From NCBI GenBank assembly GCA_017440465.1, contig JAFSHF010000004.1, forward strand, positions 1 to 39,826: a stretch of DNA of 39,826 bases, written 5' to 3'. Below, piece after piece: positions 13,757 through 22,600 of this stretch. How positions within the stretch are numbered: the first letter of the stretch is position 1; the number at the start of each line of letters is the position of its first letter. The notes beneath the pieces were generated by a model. The model saw only the letters and a list, made by a program, of their open reading frames with translations, had not been told where the DNA came from and did not search any database. Origin of the DNA: Clostridia bacterium. Its GTDB lineage: Bacteria > Bacillota > Clostridia > Oscillospirales > QAKW01. Position numbers and translations under genes: made by a program.

Positions 13757-16408
13757 ATGAAAAACCAAGCAATCAAAATTGGGTTGACCGACGAACAAGT
13801 ACGCGCATCGCGCAAAAAATACGGTTCTAATATCCTTTCCCGCAAAAAGCGCAAAAGCTTCTTTCTGTCCTTTTTGAGTAGTTTCGGCGACCCGATCATA
13901 AAAATACTGTTGGTAGCACTCGGCATCAATGTTCTGTTCCTGTTTCATGATGCCGATTGGTTTGAGGCGGTTGGCATTGCTGTCGCCATCTTTTTAGCCA
14001 CCTTTATCTCCACTCTGTCGGAGTATGGGAGCGAATCTGCCTTCCTGGAATTGCAACGCTCCGCGGCGAATATCACCTGCCGCGTTCAACGCGCCAAAGG
14101 CATTTTATCCATTCCAATCAGCGAAGTGGTTGTCGGCGATTTTATATTACTTCAAGCAGGAGAGCGCATCGCTGCCGATGGATTTTTGATCAACGGTTCC
14201 TTAAATGTAGACCAATCGGCACTCAACGGAGAAAGCACCGAAGCCGAAAAAAAGCCCTCCTCCCATCGCCCGAAAGAATGGGGTCTGAGCCATAAAAACC
14301 AACTCTTCCAAGGCAGTATCATCACCGCGGGCGAAGGGTTGATGGAAGTGGCGCGCATCGGCGATTCCACTTTCTATGGGCAGATGGCCGCCGATCTGCA
14401 GGAAGAAACACCGGAAAGTCCCTTAAAGCAACGATTGGCAGGTCTGGCCTCCACCATCAGTAAACTAGGGTATATCGCCGCCGCGTTGATCGCATTTGCG
14501 GATCTTTTTAATAGCTTTGTTATTGATAATCAATTCCAACTGCAGTTGGTTCTCAACGATTTTTCCCATCCGATCGTCTGGATTCCCCGCGTGTTGCACG
14601 CGCTGACCTTAGCCACTGCGGTTGTTGTTATGGCAGTTCCCGAAGGGTTGCCGATGATGATCACCGTCGTCCTTTCCTCGAATATGTTTCGAATGTTGAA
14701 GGATCAGGTAATGGTGCGCAAATTAGTCGGCATTGAAACTTCGGGAAATCTGAATATCTTATTCACCGATAAGACCGGAACCTTGACCGGCGGAAAGCTC
14801 CGCGTCATCAAGGTCATCAGCGGCACCTGCAAAGAATATGATCGGATCGGGAAATGCCCCGCGCCCATCAAGCGTATTTTAGAGTTATCTGCATTTTATA
14901 ACAGCGGCAGTATCCTTTCCGATAAAAAGGTACTCGGCGGAAATGCCACCGACCGCGCTCTTTTGGAAAGCATCCTTCCTCCGCCGAAAAACATCTCATC
15001 CTATCAAGTGGAGCATCGCATCCCTTTTGATAGTTCCTATAAGTTTTCCTCTGCCCATATTAAAGGCGCGGAAGAGTTGATCTTGGTAAAAGGCGCACCC
15101 GAAAAGATCTTGCAAGGATGCAAATATTATTTGGATGATCAAGGAAGGCCCAAACCGTTCCATCCTACGAAAATCAAAGAACAGCAACAGATCCTTTCCG
15201 CCAAAGCCATTCGCTGCATCGCTATCGCCACTTCTCCGCGCAAGATCGAATCGGATACGATTCCAAGCGATCTGACCTTCATCGCATTGATCGGCATCCG
15301 CGATGATATTCGCAAAGAGGTCCCCCTCGCTATCAAAAAGGTGCAAAGTGCCGGAGTTCAGGTGGTGATGATGACCGGCGACAGCAAGGAGACCGCCATC
15401 GCTATCGGCAGAGATTGCGGCTTGCTGAAGGATCACGTCGAAGGTCAAGTCCTCACCAGCGATGAACTCAACCGTATGACCGACCAACAACTGAAAAACC
15501 ACCTATCCGACCTACGCATTATTGCCCGCGCGCTCCCCACCGATAAAAGTCGCTTGGTGCGGCTGGCGCAGGAATGTGGATTGGTTGTGGGAATGACAGG
15601 CGACGGCATCAATGATGCTCCCGCGCTCAAGCGCGCCGATGTCGGCTTTTCGATGGGCAGCGGCACCGAAGTGGCGAAAGAAGCAGGCGACATTGTTATT
15701 TTGGATAATAATTTTGCCTCGATCGCCAATGCCATTTGTTACGGCAGAACCATCTTTAAAAGCATCCGCAAATTCATTGTCTATCAATTTACAATGAATC
15801 TCTGCGCTGTCGGTGTTTCCTTGATCGGTCCGTTTATTGGGATCGATACTCCGGTCACAGTCATTCAAATGCTTTGGATCAATATTATTATGGATACCTT
15901 GGCAGGGCTGGCGTTTTCGGGAGAACCGACCTTAAAGGAATATATGCTGGAACCCCCGAAATCCAAAAAAGAGCCGGTCCTTAATCGCGCTATGGCAGAG
16001 CAGATCTTTTTTATGGGGCTTTATACGATGGGGCTTTGCTTATCCTTTCTATGGCTTCCTTATTTTCGCCAGCGGTTTCACTTCCAAGATGACCCCATCC
16101 ATTTTTTGACCGCCTTTTATGCGCTCTTTATTTATTCGGGGGTATTCAATAGTTTTAATGCCCGCACCGAGCGGATCAATCCTTTGGCCAACATTCGAAA
16201 AAACTTTCCGTTTCTGCTGATTATGCTGATCGTTTCCATCGTTCAACTCATTATGATCTACTACGGCGGTCGAGTCTTCCGCACCGCAGGCTTATCCTGG
16301 GAACAACTGCGACTGATTCTTCTGATGGCGGCATCGGTGATCCCCGCCGAGCAGATCCGTAAATGGATCGCAGGCAGAAAACGGCGAAAGAACTTGCGAA
16401 AGCATTGA
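13757..16408 (+). CDS. Calcium-type P-type ATPase (type II)
   Basis: 883 residues. Ten-helix layout of type II P-ATPases. Actuator motif NGEST (about 155-160), PEGLP in M4 with E296, phosphorylation site DKTGTLT with D338, hinge motif MTGDGINDAPALK at about 613-625. M6 contains N709 and D713 in MLWINIIMDTLAGLAF, matching the calcium-coordinating Asn and Asp of SERCA/PMCA-type pumps. It probably exports calcium from the cytosol, with proton counter-transport. The ribosome binding site is GAAAGGAAA. A promoter for the next gene is embedded in its last codons. It is the first of three P-type ATPases within 12 kb. Confidence 0.9.
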   Translation: MKNQAIKIGLTDEQVRASRKKYGSNILSRKKRKSFFLSFLSSFGDPIIKILLVALGINVLFLFHDADWFEAVGIAVAIFLATFISTLSEYGSESAFLELQRSAANITCRVQRAKGILSIPISEVVVGDFILLQAGERIAADGFLINGSLNVDQSALNGESTEAEKKPSSHRPKEWGLSHKNQLFQGSIITAGEGLMEVARIGDSTFYGQMAADLQEETPESPLKQRLAGLASTISKLGYIAAALIAFADLFNSFVIDNQFQLQLVLNDFSHPIVWIPRVLHALTLATAVVVMAVPEGLPMMITVVLSSNMFRMLKDQVMVRKLVGIETSGNLNILFTDKTGTLTGGKLRVIKVISGTCKEYDRIGKCPAPIKRILELSAFYNSGSILSDKKVLGGNATDRALLESILPPPKNISSYQVEHRIPFDSSYKFSSAHIKGAEELILVKGAPEKILQGCKYYLDDQGRPKPFHPTKIKEQQQILSAKAIRCIAIATSPRKIESDTIPSDLTFIALIGIRDDIRKEVPLAIKKVQSAGVQVVMMTGDSKETAIAIGRDCGLLKDHVEGQVLTSDELNRMTDQQLKNHLSDLRIIARALPTDKSRLVRLAQECGLVVGMTGDGINDAPALKRADVGFSMGSGTEVAKEAGDIVILDNNFASIANAICYGRTIFKSIRKFIVYQFTMNLCAVGVSLIGPFIGIDTPVTVIQMLWINIIMDTLAGLAFSGEPTLKEYMLEPPKSKKEPVLNRAMAEQIFFMGLYTMGLCLSFLWLPYFRQRFHFQDDPIHFLTAFYALFIYSGVFNSFNARTERINPLANIRKNFPFLLIMLIVSIVQLIMIYYGGRVFRTAGLSWEQLRLILLMAASVIPAEQIRKWIAGRKRRKNLRKH

Positions 16409-16422
16409 TTCTATGCTATAAT
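16394..16422 (+). promoter_or_regulatory. Promoter of the phosphatase gene
   Basis: TTGCGA (16394-16399), 17-base spacer, TATAAT (16417-16422). It overlaps the 3' end of the calcium ATPase gene and is followed by AAAGGAGA before the ATG at 16445. Confidence 0.7.
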
Positions 16423-16444
16423 CTCCCCAAAGGAGATTATCAAA

Positions 16445-16888
16445 ATGAAAATACTATTTATTTGCCACGGAAATATCTGCAGATCGACGATGGCAGAGTT
16501 TGTTTTAAAAGATATGGCGCGCAAAAAGGGGCTGGATTGGGAAATTGCATCCGCCGCGACCAGCACCGAGGAGATCGGAAACGACATTCATCGCGGTACC
16601 AAGGCGAAATTAACTGCAAAGGGAATTCCCTTTACATCAAGAAGAGCCCGCCAAATGACCAAAGAGGATTATGACTACTATGATCTACTGATCGGTATGG
16701 ATCGATATAATATGATCAATATGCGGCGGTTTTATCAAAACGACCCCAAGGATAAATTAAGGCTGTTGCTGGATTATACCCCTCGCGGCGGCGATATTGC
16801 AGACCCTTGGTATACCGGCAATTTTGATGCCACATACGACGACATCGAAGAAGGCTGCACCGCCTTAATAGAAAAGCTCTTGAAGTGA
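16445..16888 (+). CDS. Low-molecular-weight protein-tyrosine phosphatase
   Basis: 147 residues. The catalytic P-loop CHGNICRS is at 7-14 (nucleophile C7, R13) and the general acid is D120 in the ADPWYTG motif. These are the defining residues of the LMW-PTP family, which removes phosphate from tyrosine or, in the related ArsC/Wzb branches, from arginine or arsenate. The DPWYTG loop points to a phosphatase and not an arsenate reductase. In many bacteria such enzymes regulate polysaccharide export kinases, but no tyrosine kinase is nearby. It is monocistronic, with its own promoter, and its TGA stop is inside the downstream terminator stem. Confidence 0.92.
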   Translation: MKILFICHGNICRSTMAEFVLKDMARKKGLDWEIASAATSTEEIGNDIHRGTKAKLTAKGIPFTSRRARQMTKEDYDYYDLLIGMDRYNMINMRRFYQNDPKDKLRLLLDYTPRGGDIADPWYTGNFDATYDDIEEGCTALIEKLLK

Positions 16889-16907
16889 TTTCACTTCAAG
16901 AGCTTTT
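16872..16907. terminator. Bidirectional terminator between the phosphatase and Zn/Cd ATPase genes
   Basis: A nearly uninterrupted 17-base inverted repeat (AAAAGCTCTTGAAGTGA and its complement) around TT, with T-runs on both sides. It lies between convergent genes and contains the phosphatase stop codon. Confidence 0.9.
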
Positions 16908-16910
16908 TCA

Positions 16911-18746
16911 TTATTTTAATGCGCGCATTGCATTTAATATGGCAATCACCATCACGCCCACATCGGCAAAGACTGCAAGCCAAATGCCTGCAATGCCAAA
17001 TGCGCCCAACAGCAGAACCAATCCTTTGACGACCAAAGAAAAGATAATATTTTGCCAAACGATCCGCATCGTTCTCTTGGCAATATCCACCGCCAACGGC
17101 AGTTTTTTAAGTTGGTCGTCCATCAACACCACATCCGCCGCTTCAATGGCGGCATCGCTCCCCATCGCGCCCATGGCAATGCCGACATCGGCGCGCGCCA
17201 ACACCGGCGCATCGTTGATACCGTCGCCGACAAAGGCGACCGTTCCCGCTTGATTTTCCTCGAGAATCTGCTCGAAAATCTCTACTTTCTGCTGGGGCAA
17301 CAGTTCGGCTTCCACCCGATCCAGCTTTAATTGCTCTGCGATCAAGGTTGCTTTACTTACAGCATCTCCCGAAAGCATCACAAGTTTTGTTATTTTTTGC
17401 TTTCTTAATTGCAAAACCGCTTCTTTTGCATCGGGCTTTAGTTCATCGTAGATACGAATAAACCCTGTATAACTGCCATCGATGGCGACATAGATCGCTG
17501 TCCCTTTCAGTTTGGGCAACGGCTCTGTTACACCGGCACTTCTCATCAGCACTTCATTTCCTGCATAAATCGACCGACCATCGACGGTTGCGCAGATGCC
17601 CTGACCCACCACTTCTTTTAAATCCGAAACGCGAGCACGATCCAATTCCCCTGCATATTTCGCGCAGATGGATTGGGCGATGGGGTGGTTGGAATGGCTT
17701 TCCGCCAATGCCACCAGCTCCAGCAGTTCTTGGTTGGAGCAATCTTCCGCTACAATTTCTACCACGCTGAAGTTCCCGGTAGTCAGCGTTCCTGTTTTAT
17801 CAAAAACGACGGTTTGAACCTTTGCCAATGCCTCCAGATCGGAACCGCCTTTAATAAGAATCCCTTTGCGGGAGGCACCGCCGATCCCGCCGAAAAAGGA
17901 GAGCGGGACCGAAATCACCAAGGCGCAGGGGCAAGACACCACCAAAAAGATCAGCGCACGATGGAGCCAATCCTGCCAACCGCCGAGAAACAGCGGCGGG
18001 ATCAATGCCAATGCCGCGGCCGCGATCACTACACAAGGGGTATAATACTTTGCAAACCGCGAAATGAACCGCTCTGCCCGCGCTTTTTTGAGTGCCGAGT
18101 TTTCCACCAATTCCAAAATTTTAAAAACGGTGCTTTGCTCGAAGGATTTTTCAACCCGAATATGAATCAAACCTGAAAGATTAACCGATCCGCTCAGCAC
18201 TTCATCTCCAACCTTGCAACTTCTTGGTAATGATTCACCGGTCAGCGCCGCGGTATCCACCGTTGTCTCTCCCTGCAAAACCACACCGTCCAGCGAGATC
18301 TTCTCTCCGGGATAAACTACAATGGTTTCTCCGATCTCCACTTGATCGGGAGAAACTTCTGTCTCTTTTCCTTCGCGAAGAACCATTGCACGGTCGGGGC
18401 GGATATCCATCAACTGAGCAATGGAACGGCGGCTTTTGCCCACCGCGATGCTTTGGAACAGTTCCCCCACTTGGTAGAACAGCATCACCGCCACCGCTTC
18501 CAGATATTCGCCGGTGGCAAAAGCACCAAGGGTGGCAAGTGCCATTAAAAACTTTTCATCAAAGACCTGACCACGCAGAATATTGGAAATTGCTCCCCAA
18601 ACGACATCATATCCCACAATGAAATACGGAATTAAAAACAATCCGATCTTCAGCCAATGGTCCGGCGAAATCAATGCCGCGATCAATAACGATACCGCCG
18701 CGGCGACGATTCGGACCGACATTCTTTTTTGCTTTCTGCTCATCAT
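16911..18746 (-). CDS. Zinc/cadmium-type heavy-metal P-type ATPase
   Basis: 611 residues from the ATG at 18744-18746. The CPC metal motif is at 272-274 in VSCPCALVISVPLS, the phosphorylation site DKTGTLTTG has D316, and the SHSNHPIAQ segment holds the HP motif of P1B pumps. A lysine in the next-to-last helix (SLVVKGLVLLL) and ADVGV in the last helix match the Zn/Cd (IB-2, ZntA/CadA) type. It exports zinc or cadmium. It has no N-terminal HMA metal-binding domain; one is fused to the upstream ArsR regulator instead. The start overlaps the regulator stop by four bases (ATGA). A longer frame beginning at TTG 18764 is less likely. Confidence 0.9.
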   Translation of the reverse strand: MMSRKQKRMSVRIVAAAVSLLIAALISPDHWLKIGLFLIPYFIVGYDVVWGAISNILRGQVFDEKFLMALATLGAFATGEYLEAVAVMLFYQVGELFQSIAVGKSRRSIAQLMDIRPDRAMVLREGKETEVSPDQVEIGETIVVYPGEKISLDGVVLQGETTVDTAALTGESLPRSCKVGDEVLSGSVNLSGLIHIRVEKSFEQSTVFKILELVENSALKKARAERFISRFAKYYTPCVVIAAAALALIPPLFLGGWQDWLHRALIFLVVSCPCALVISVPLSFFGGIGGASRKGILIKGGSDLEALAKVQTVVFDKTGTLTTGNFSVVEIVAEDCSNQELLELVALAESHSNHPIAQSICAKYAGELDRARVSDLKEVVGQGICATVDGRSIYAGNEVLMRSAGVTEPLPKLKGTAIYVAIDGSYTGFIRIYDELKPDAKEAVLQLRKQKITKLVMLSGDAVSKATLIAEQLKLDRVEAELLPQQKVEIFEQILEENQAGTVAFVGDGINDAPVLARADVGIAMGAMGSDAAIEAADVVLMDDQLKKLPLAVDIAKRTMRIVWQNIIFSLVVKGLVLLLGAFGIAGIWLAVFADVGVMVIAILNAMRALK

Positions 18747-18964
18747 TTTATAATAATTCTGCAATTGGGATCGACTTTCTTGACCGCGCGCTGAGCCTGC
18801 TTCATAATATCCTCGGCGCGCTCCTCATCCAATTCAATGATCATCTTCTGCGCGAAGAAATTGACAGACACGTCAAAAACACCTTCCAATTTGCGAATCT
18901 GCTCTTCCATTTTGGCGGCGCAATGGGCGCAATCCAAATCTTCCATCATAAATGTTTTTTTCAT
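18743..18964 (-). CDS. Possible separately translated HMA metallochaperone (internal start)
   Basis: Within the fusion gene, the ATG at 18962-18964 begins the HMA domain and is preceded at six bases by AAGGGGAG (GGGGAG at 18971-18976), a strong ribosome binding site in the minus-strand mRNA. Translation from it would give a free 73-residue metallochaperone with the DCAHC metal site, like CopZ, in addition to the full fusion. This is inferred from the site alone. The sequence coding for the ribosome binding site reads as Glu-Gly-Glu-Arg in the fusion, so it could be coincidence. Confidence 0.45.
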   Translation of the reverse strand: MKKTFMMEDLDCAHCAAKMEEQIRKLEGVFDVSVNFFAQKMIIELDEERAEDIMKQAQRAVKKVDPNCRIIIK

Positions 18965-19300
18965 TCTTCTCTCCCCTTCTGTTATGTGATTAAATCCTTG
19001 GGCAATAATCAAGTTCACATGATCATCCGCCAAGGAATAATAAATGGTTTTCCCTTCCCTGCGAAATGCGACAAGATTTGCATCTTTCAATACCTTTAAT
19101 TGATGGGAAATCGCCGATTGGGTCATCCCCAAAAGCTCGGCGATGGCGCAAACGCAAAGTTCCGATTCAAATAATGAATATAAAATTTTGATCCGCGTCG
19201 GATCGCCGAAGATCTTAAATAAATCCCCCAGCCGATTCAGTTTTTCATCGGGCGGGAGCTGGGAACGCACCGCCGCCAACGTTTCTTGATGGTTATGCAA
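18743..19300 (-). CDS. ArsR/SmtB metal sensor fused to an HMA metal-binding domain
   Basis: 185 residues from TTG 19298-19300. Residues 1-112 form an ArsR/SmtB winged helix: ELCVCA at 47-52 carries the alpha-3 cysteine pair (C49, C51), the recognition helix follows in MTQSAISHQLKVL, and alpha-5 has D92-x-H94-x10-H105-x2-E108, the zinc-sensing motif of CzrA/SmtB. Residues 113-185 are an HMA domain starting MKKTFMMEDLDCAHC, with C124 and C127. It should repress its operon until zinc or cadmium binds. The longest frame starts at ATG 19336, but this lies within 1 base of the -10 box and in the operator, so it would not be transcribed; GGAGG at 19310-19314 fits the TTG. An internal ATG may make the HMA domain alone. 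Confidence 0.8.
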   Translation of the reverse strand: MHNHQETLAAVRSQLPPDEKLNRLGDLFKIFGDPTRIKILYSLFESELCVCAIAELLGMTQSAISHQLKVLKDANLVAFRREGKTIYYSLADDHVNLIIAQGFNHITEGERRMKKTFMMEDLDCAHCAAKMEEQIRKLEGVFDVSVNFFAQKMIIELDEERAEDIMKQAQRAVKKVDPNCRIIIK

Positions 19301-19317
19301 ACAAATGAACCTCCATT

Positions 19318-19339
19318 CATATGAATATCTGCTCATATG
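19318..19339. promoter_or_regulatory. ArsR/SmtB-type operator
   Basis: A 7-base inverted repeat CATATGA...TCATATG with an 8-base centre (CATATGAATATCTGCTCATATG in two parts: CATATGAATAT and CTGCTCATATG). It resembles SmtB/CzrA operators (ATATGA-n-TTCATAT). It overlaps the -10 box of the sensor-ATPase promoter, a position that would block transcription when occupied. Confidence 0.7.
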
Positions 19340-19365
19340 TTAGCACAACGATTTCATTTTGTCAA
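19337..19365 (-). promoter_or_regulatory. Promoter of the ArsR-HMA / Zn-Cd ATPase operon
   Basis: Minus strand TTGACA (19360-19365), 17-base spacer, TAACAT (19337-19342). The expected transcription start is near 19330, inside the operator. Confidence 0.75.
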
Positions 19366-19375
19366 GAAATAAACC

Positions 19376-19403
19376 TTGACTTTTTTTATTTATTATTTAT
19401 AAT
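19376..19403 (+). promoter_or_regulatory. Promoter of the T-box/ileS unit
   Basis: TTGACT (19376-19381), 16-base spacer, TATAAT (19398-19403). It is divergent from, and only 10 bases away from, the -35 box of the metal-sensor promoter. Confidence 0.8.
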
Positions 19404-19414
19404 ATATATGTAAT

Positions 19415-19663
19415 TAAAAACTATGACGGAGAGAGTAGTTTTATCGCAGGCATCCCAAAGCGAGTCGGGGGCGGTGTGAGCCCGACGGAAAGAGCGATAG
19501 CGAAGATCACTCCCGAGTTGAGGACCGAACGCACTCGATCAGTAGGCTCCTTCGCTTCCCGCGCGTTAAAACGGGCGCAGATGATCGTCTGCTTGCAAAC
19601 GGTGGTTATTATGGAAGTTCAACGCTTTCATCCTTATGCAGAGGATGGAAGCGTTATTTTTTT
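19415..19663 (+). promoter_or_regulatory. T-box riboswitch (tRNA-Ile sensing) with terminator
   Basis: Leader of ileS. The Stem I part contains AGAGAGTAG near 19430, GGGGGCGGTGTGAGCCCGAC, and GCGAAGATCACTCCCGAG with the specifier codon ATC (Ile) at 19506-19508. The T-box bulge TGGT is at 19603-19606, complementary to the ACCA end of tRNA-Ile. It is followed by a 13-bp terminator stem (19621-19633 with 19643-19655) and seven T residues (19657-19663). Uncharged tRNA-Ile should favour antitermination. The conserved core is unusual: it reads ACGGTGGTTATTAT and lacks the standard ACCGCG. Confidence 0.85.
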
Positions 19664-19681
19664 GAAAAGGAGAACAGCGCG

Positions 19682-22600
19682 ATGTATAAGAGCGTATCCC
19701 CCAACCTCAATTTCGTTGAGGAAGAGAAGAAAATCGAAAAATTCTGGCGCGAAGAAAAGATCTTTGAAAAGAGCGTACAGACCAAAGCGGAAGGGACCCC
19801 CTATGTCTTTTACGACGGCCCGCCGACCGCCAACGGCAAGCCCCATATCGGGCACGTTCTGACCCGCGTTATCAAGGATATGATCCCCCGCTACCGCACC
19901 ATGAAAGGTTGTATGGTCCCTCGCAAGGCCGGCTGGGATACCCACGGCCTGCCTGTAGAGCTGGAAGTGGAGAAAATGCTGGGGCTGGACGGTAAAGAGC
20001 AGATCGAAGAATACGGCTTGGAGCCCTTTATCGGCTATTGCAAAGAAAGCGTTTGGAAATACAAAGGAATGTGGGAAGATTTTTCCAGAACCGTCGGTTT
20101 TTGGGCGGATATGGACGATCCCTATGTTACTTATCATAATAACTTTATTGAATCGGAATGGTGGGCTTTAAAGCAGATCTTTGATAAGAAATTGCTTTAT
20201 AAAGGCTTTAAGATCGTTCCCTATTGCCCCCGCTGCGGCACTCCCCTTTCCTCCCACGAAGTCGCTCAAGGGTATAAGGCGGTCAAAGAACGCAGTGCGG
20301 TCGTTCGCTTCAAGGTCTGCGGCGAAGATGCCTATTTCCTCGCTTGGACCACAACCCCTTGGACTCTGCCCAGCAACGTTGCCCTTTGCGTCAACCCCAA
20401 TGAGACCTATTGCAAGGTCAAGGCGGCAGACGGCTATACCTATTATATAGCCGAAGCCTTGATGGAGAAAGTTCTTTCCAATCTGGGCGATGAAAATACC
20501 CCCGCCTATGAAGTATTGGAAAAATATGTCGGCAGCGATTTAGAGCGCAAAGAATATGAGCCGCTCTTTGATTATGTGAAACCCATCTGCGAAAAGCAGG
20601 GCAAAAAGGGTCACTACATCACCTGCGATAATTACGTCACTATGACCGACGGTACCGGTATCGTTCATATCGCTCCCGCCTTTGGTGAAGACGATGCCAA
20701 TGTGGGCAGAAAGTATGATCTCCCCTTTGTTCAGTTGGTCAACGGCAAGGGCGAATTGACCGAAGAGACGCCCTATGCAGGCATCTTCGTCAAAAAAGCC
20801 GATCCGATGGTTCTGACCGATCTGGAAAAGGCAGGATTGCTCTTTGATGCACCTAAATTTGAACACGATTATCCCTTCTGCTGGCGGTGCGACACTCCGC
20901 TGATCTATTACGCGCGTGAATCCTGGTTCATCAAAATGACCGATGTACGCGAGGATCTGATCCGCAACAACAACACCATTAATTGGATCCCCGAAAGCAT
21001 CGGCAAAGGCCGCTTCGGCGATTGGCTGGAAAATGTTCAGGATTGGGGTATCTCCCGTAACCGCTATTGGGGAACTCCGCTCAATATCTGGCAATGCGAT
21101 TGCGGGCATCTCCATTCCATCGGCAGCATTGCCGAACTCAAGGAAATGAGCGATAATTGCCCCGATGAGATCGAATTGCACCGTCCGTTTATCGACGCGG
21201 TCACCATCAAATGCCCCGTTTGCGGCAAGGAAATGCACCGTGTTCCCGAAGTCATCGACTGCTGGTTCGATTCCGGCGCGATGCCCTTTGCTCAGCACCA
21301 TTATCCCTTTGAAAATAAGGAACTCTTTGAGTCTCAATTCCCCGCCGACTTCATTTCCGAAGCGGTGGACCAGACCCGCGGTTGGTTCTATTCCCTGCTG
21401 GCAATTTCGACCCTGATCTTTAATAAGGCTCCTTATAAAAACGTTATCGTTTTGGGGCACGTTCAGGACGAAAACGGCCAGAAGATGAGTAAATCCAAGG
21501 GCAATGCGGTCGATCCCTTCGAGGCATTGGAATCCTACGGTGCCGATGCCATCCGCTGGTATTTCTATACCAACTCCGCCCCCTGGCTGCCCAACCGTTT
21601 CCACGGCAAAGCAGTTATCGAAGGCCAGCGGAAATTTATGGGTACTCTTTGGAATACCTATGCATTCTTTGTCCTCTATGCCAATATCGATAAGTTTGAT
21701 CCCTCCAAGTACAATCTCAACGATTGCACCCTCACGGTTATGGATCGCTGGTTGCTCTCCAAGCTCAACACGATGGTCAAGACGGTAGATACCAATTTGG
21801 AAAACTACCGTATTCCCGAAGCGGCACGAGCCTTGGAAAGCTTTGTGGACGATATGAGCAACTGGTATGTCCGCCGCGGCAGAGAACGCTATTGGGCCGC
21901 CGATATGCCGGAGGATAAGATCGCCGCTTATATGACTCTTTATCACGCGCTGGTGGTTACCGCCAAGACCGCTGCCCCGATGATCCCCTTTATGGCGGAG
22001 AACATCTATCAGAATTTGGTACGCAGCATTGATAAAGATGCCCCCGAAAGCATCCATCTTTGCGACTTCCCCGTTGTTGACGAAGCGCGCATCGATGCCG
22101 CTTTGGAAGCGGATATGGAAAAACTGCTGAACGTTGTCGTTCTGGGCCGCGCCGCAAGAAACGGCTCCGGACGCAAGAATCGCCAGCCCCTTGCTTGTAT
22201 GTATATTGAAAGCAACGAGGCGTTGGGTGATGAATTCATCGATATCATTAAAGATGAACTCAATGTCAAGGCAGTTTCCTTCAAGGAAAATCTGAGCGAG
22301 TTTATTGCTTATGAGTTTAAGCCCCAACTCAAGACGGTTGGTCCCAAATACGGCAAACAGCTCGGCGAGATCCGCACCGCTCTGGCAGAAATCGACGGTG
22401 CCGCCGCCAAAGCAGAACTGGATGATTGCGGCGCAATCATTCTGAACCTGCCCGGCGGAACGGTTAAATTGGAGACCGAAGATCTTTTGATCAGCGTTGC
22501 CCAAAAGGACGGCTACTATACCGCCAAGGATAAGGGCTACACCGTTGTTCTGGATATTCAACTGACCGAAGAATTGATCCGCGAAGGCTTCATCCGCGAG

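Noticed and set aside
16445-16888. Arsenate reductase (ArsC, thioredoxin type) for the small phosphatase
   Set aside because: The ADPWYTG acid loop and CHGNICRS loop fit LMW tyrosine phosphatases; the ArsR gene nearby is in another operon and belongs to the zinc/cadmium pump.
19298-19336. ATG at 19334-19336 as the start of the ArsR-HMA gene
   Set aside because: It touches the -10 box and lies in the operator, upstream of the predicted transcription start; the GGAGG site fits the TTG at 19298-19300. One caveat is that relatives may keep a cysteine just before this TTG.
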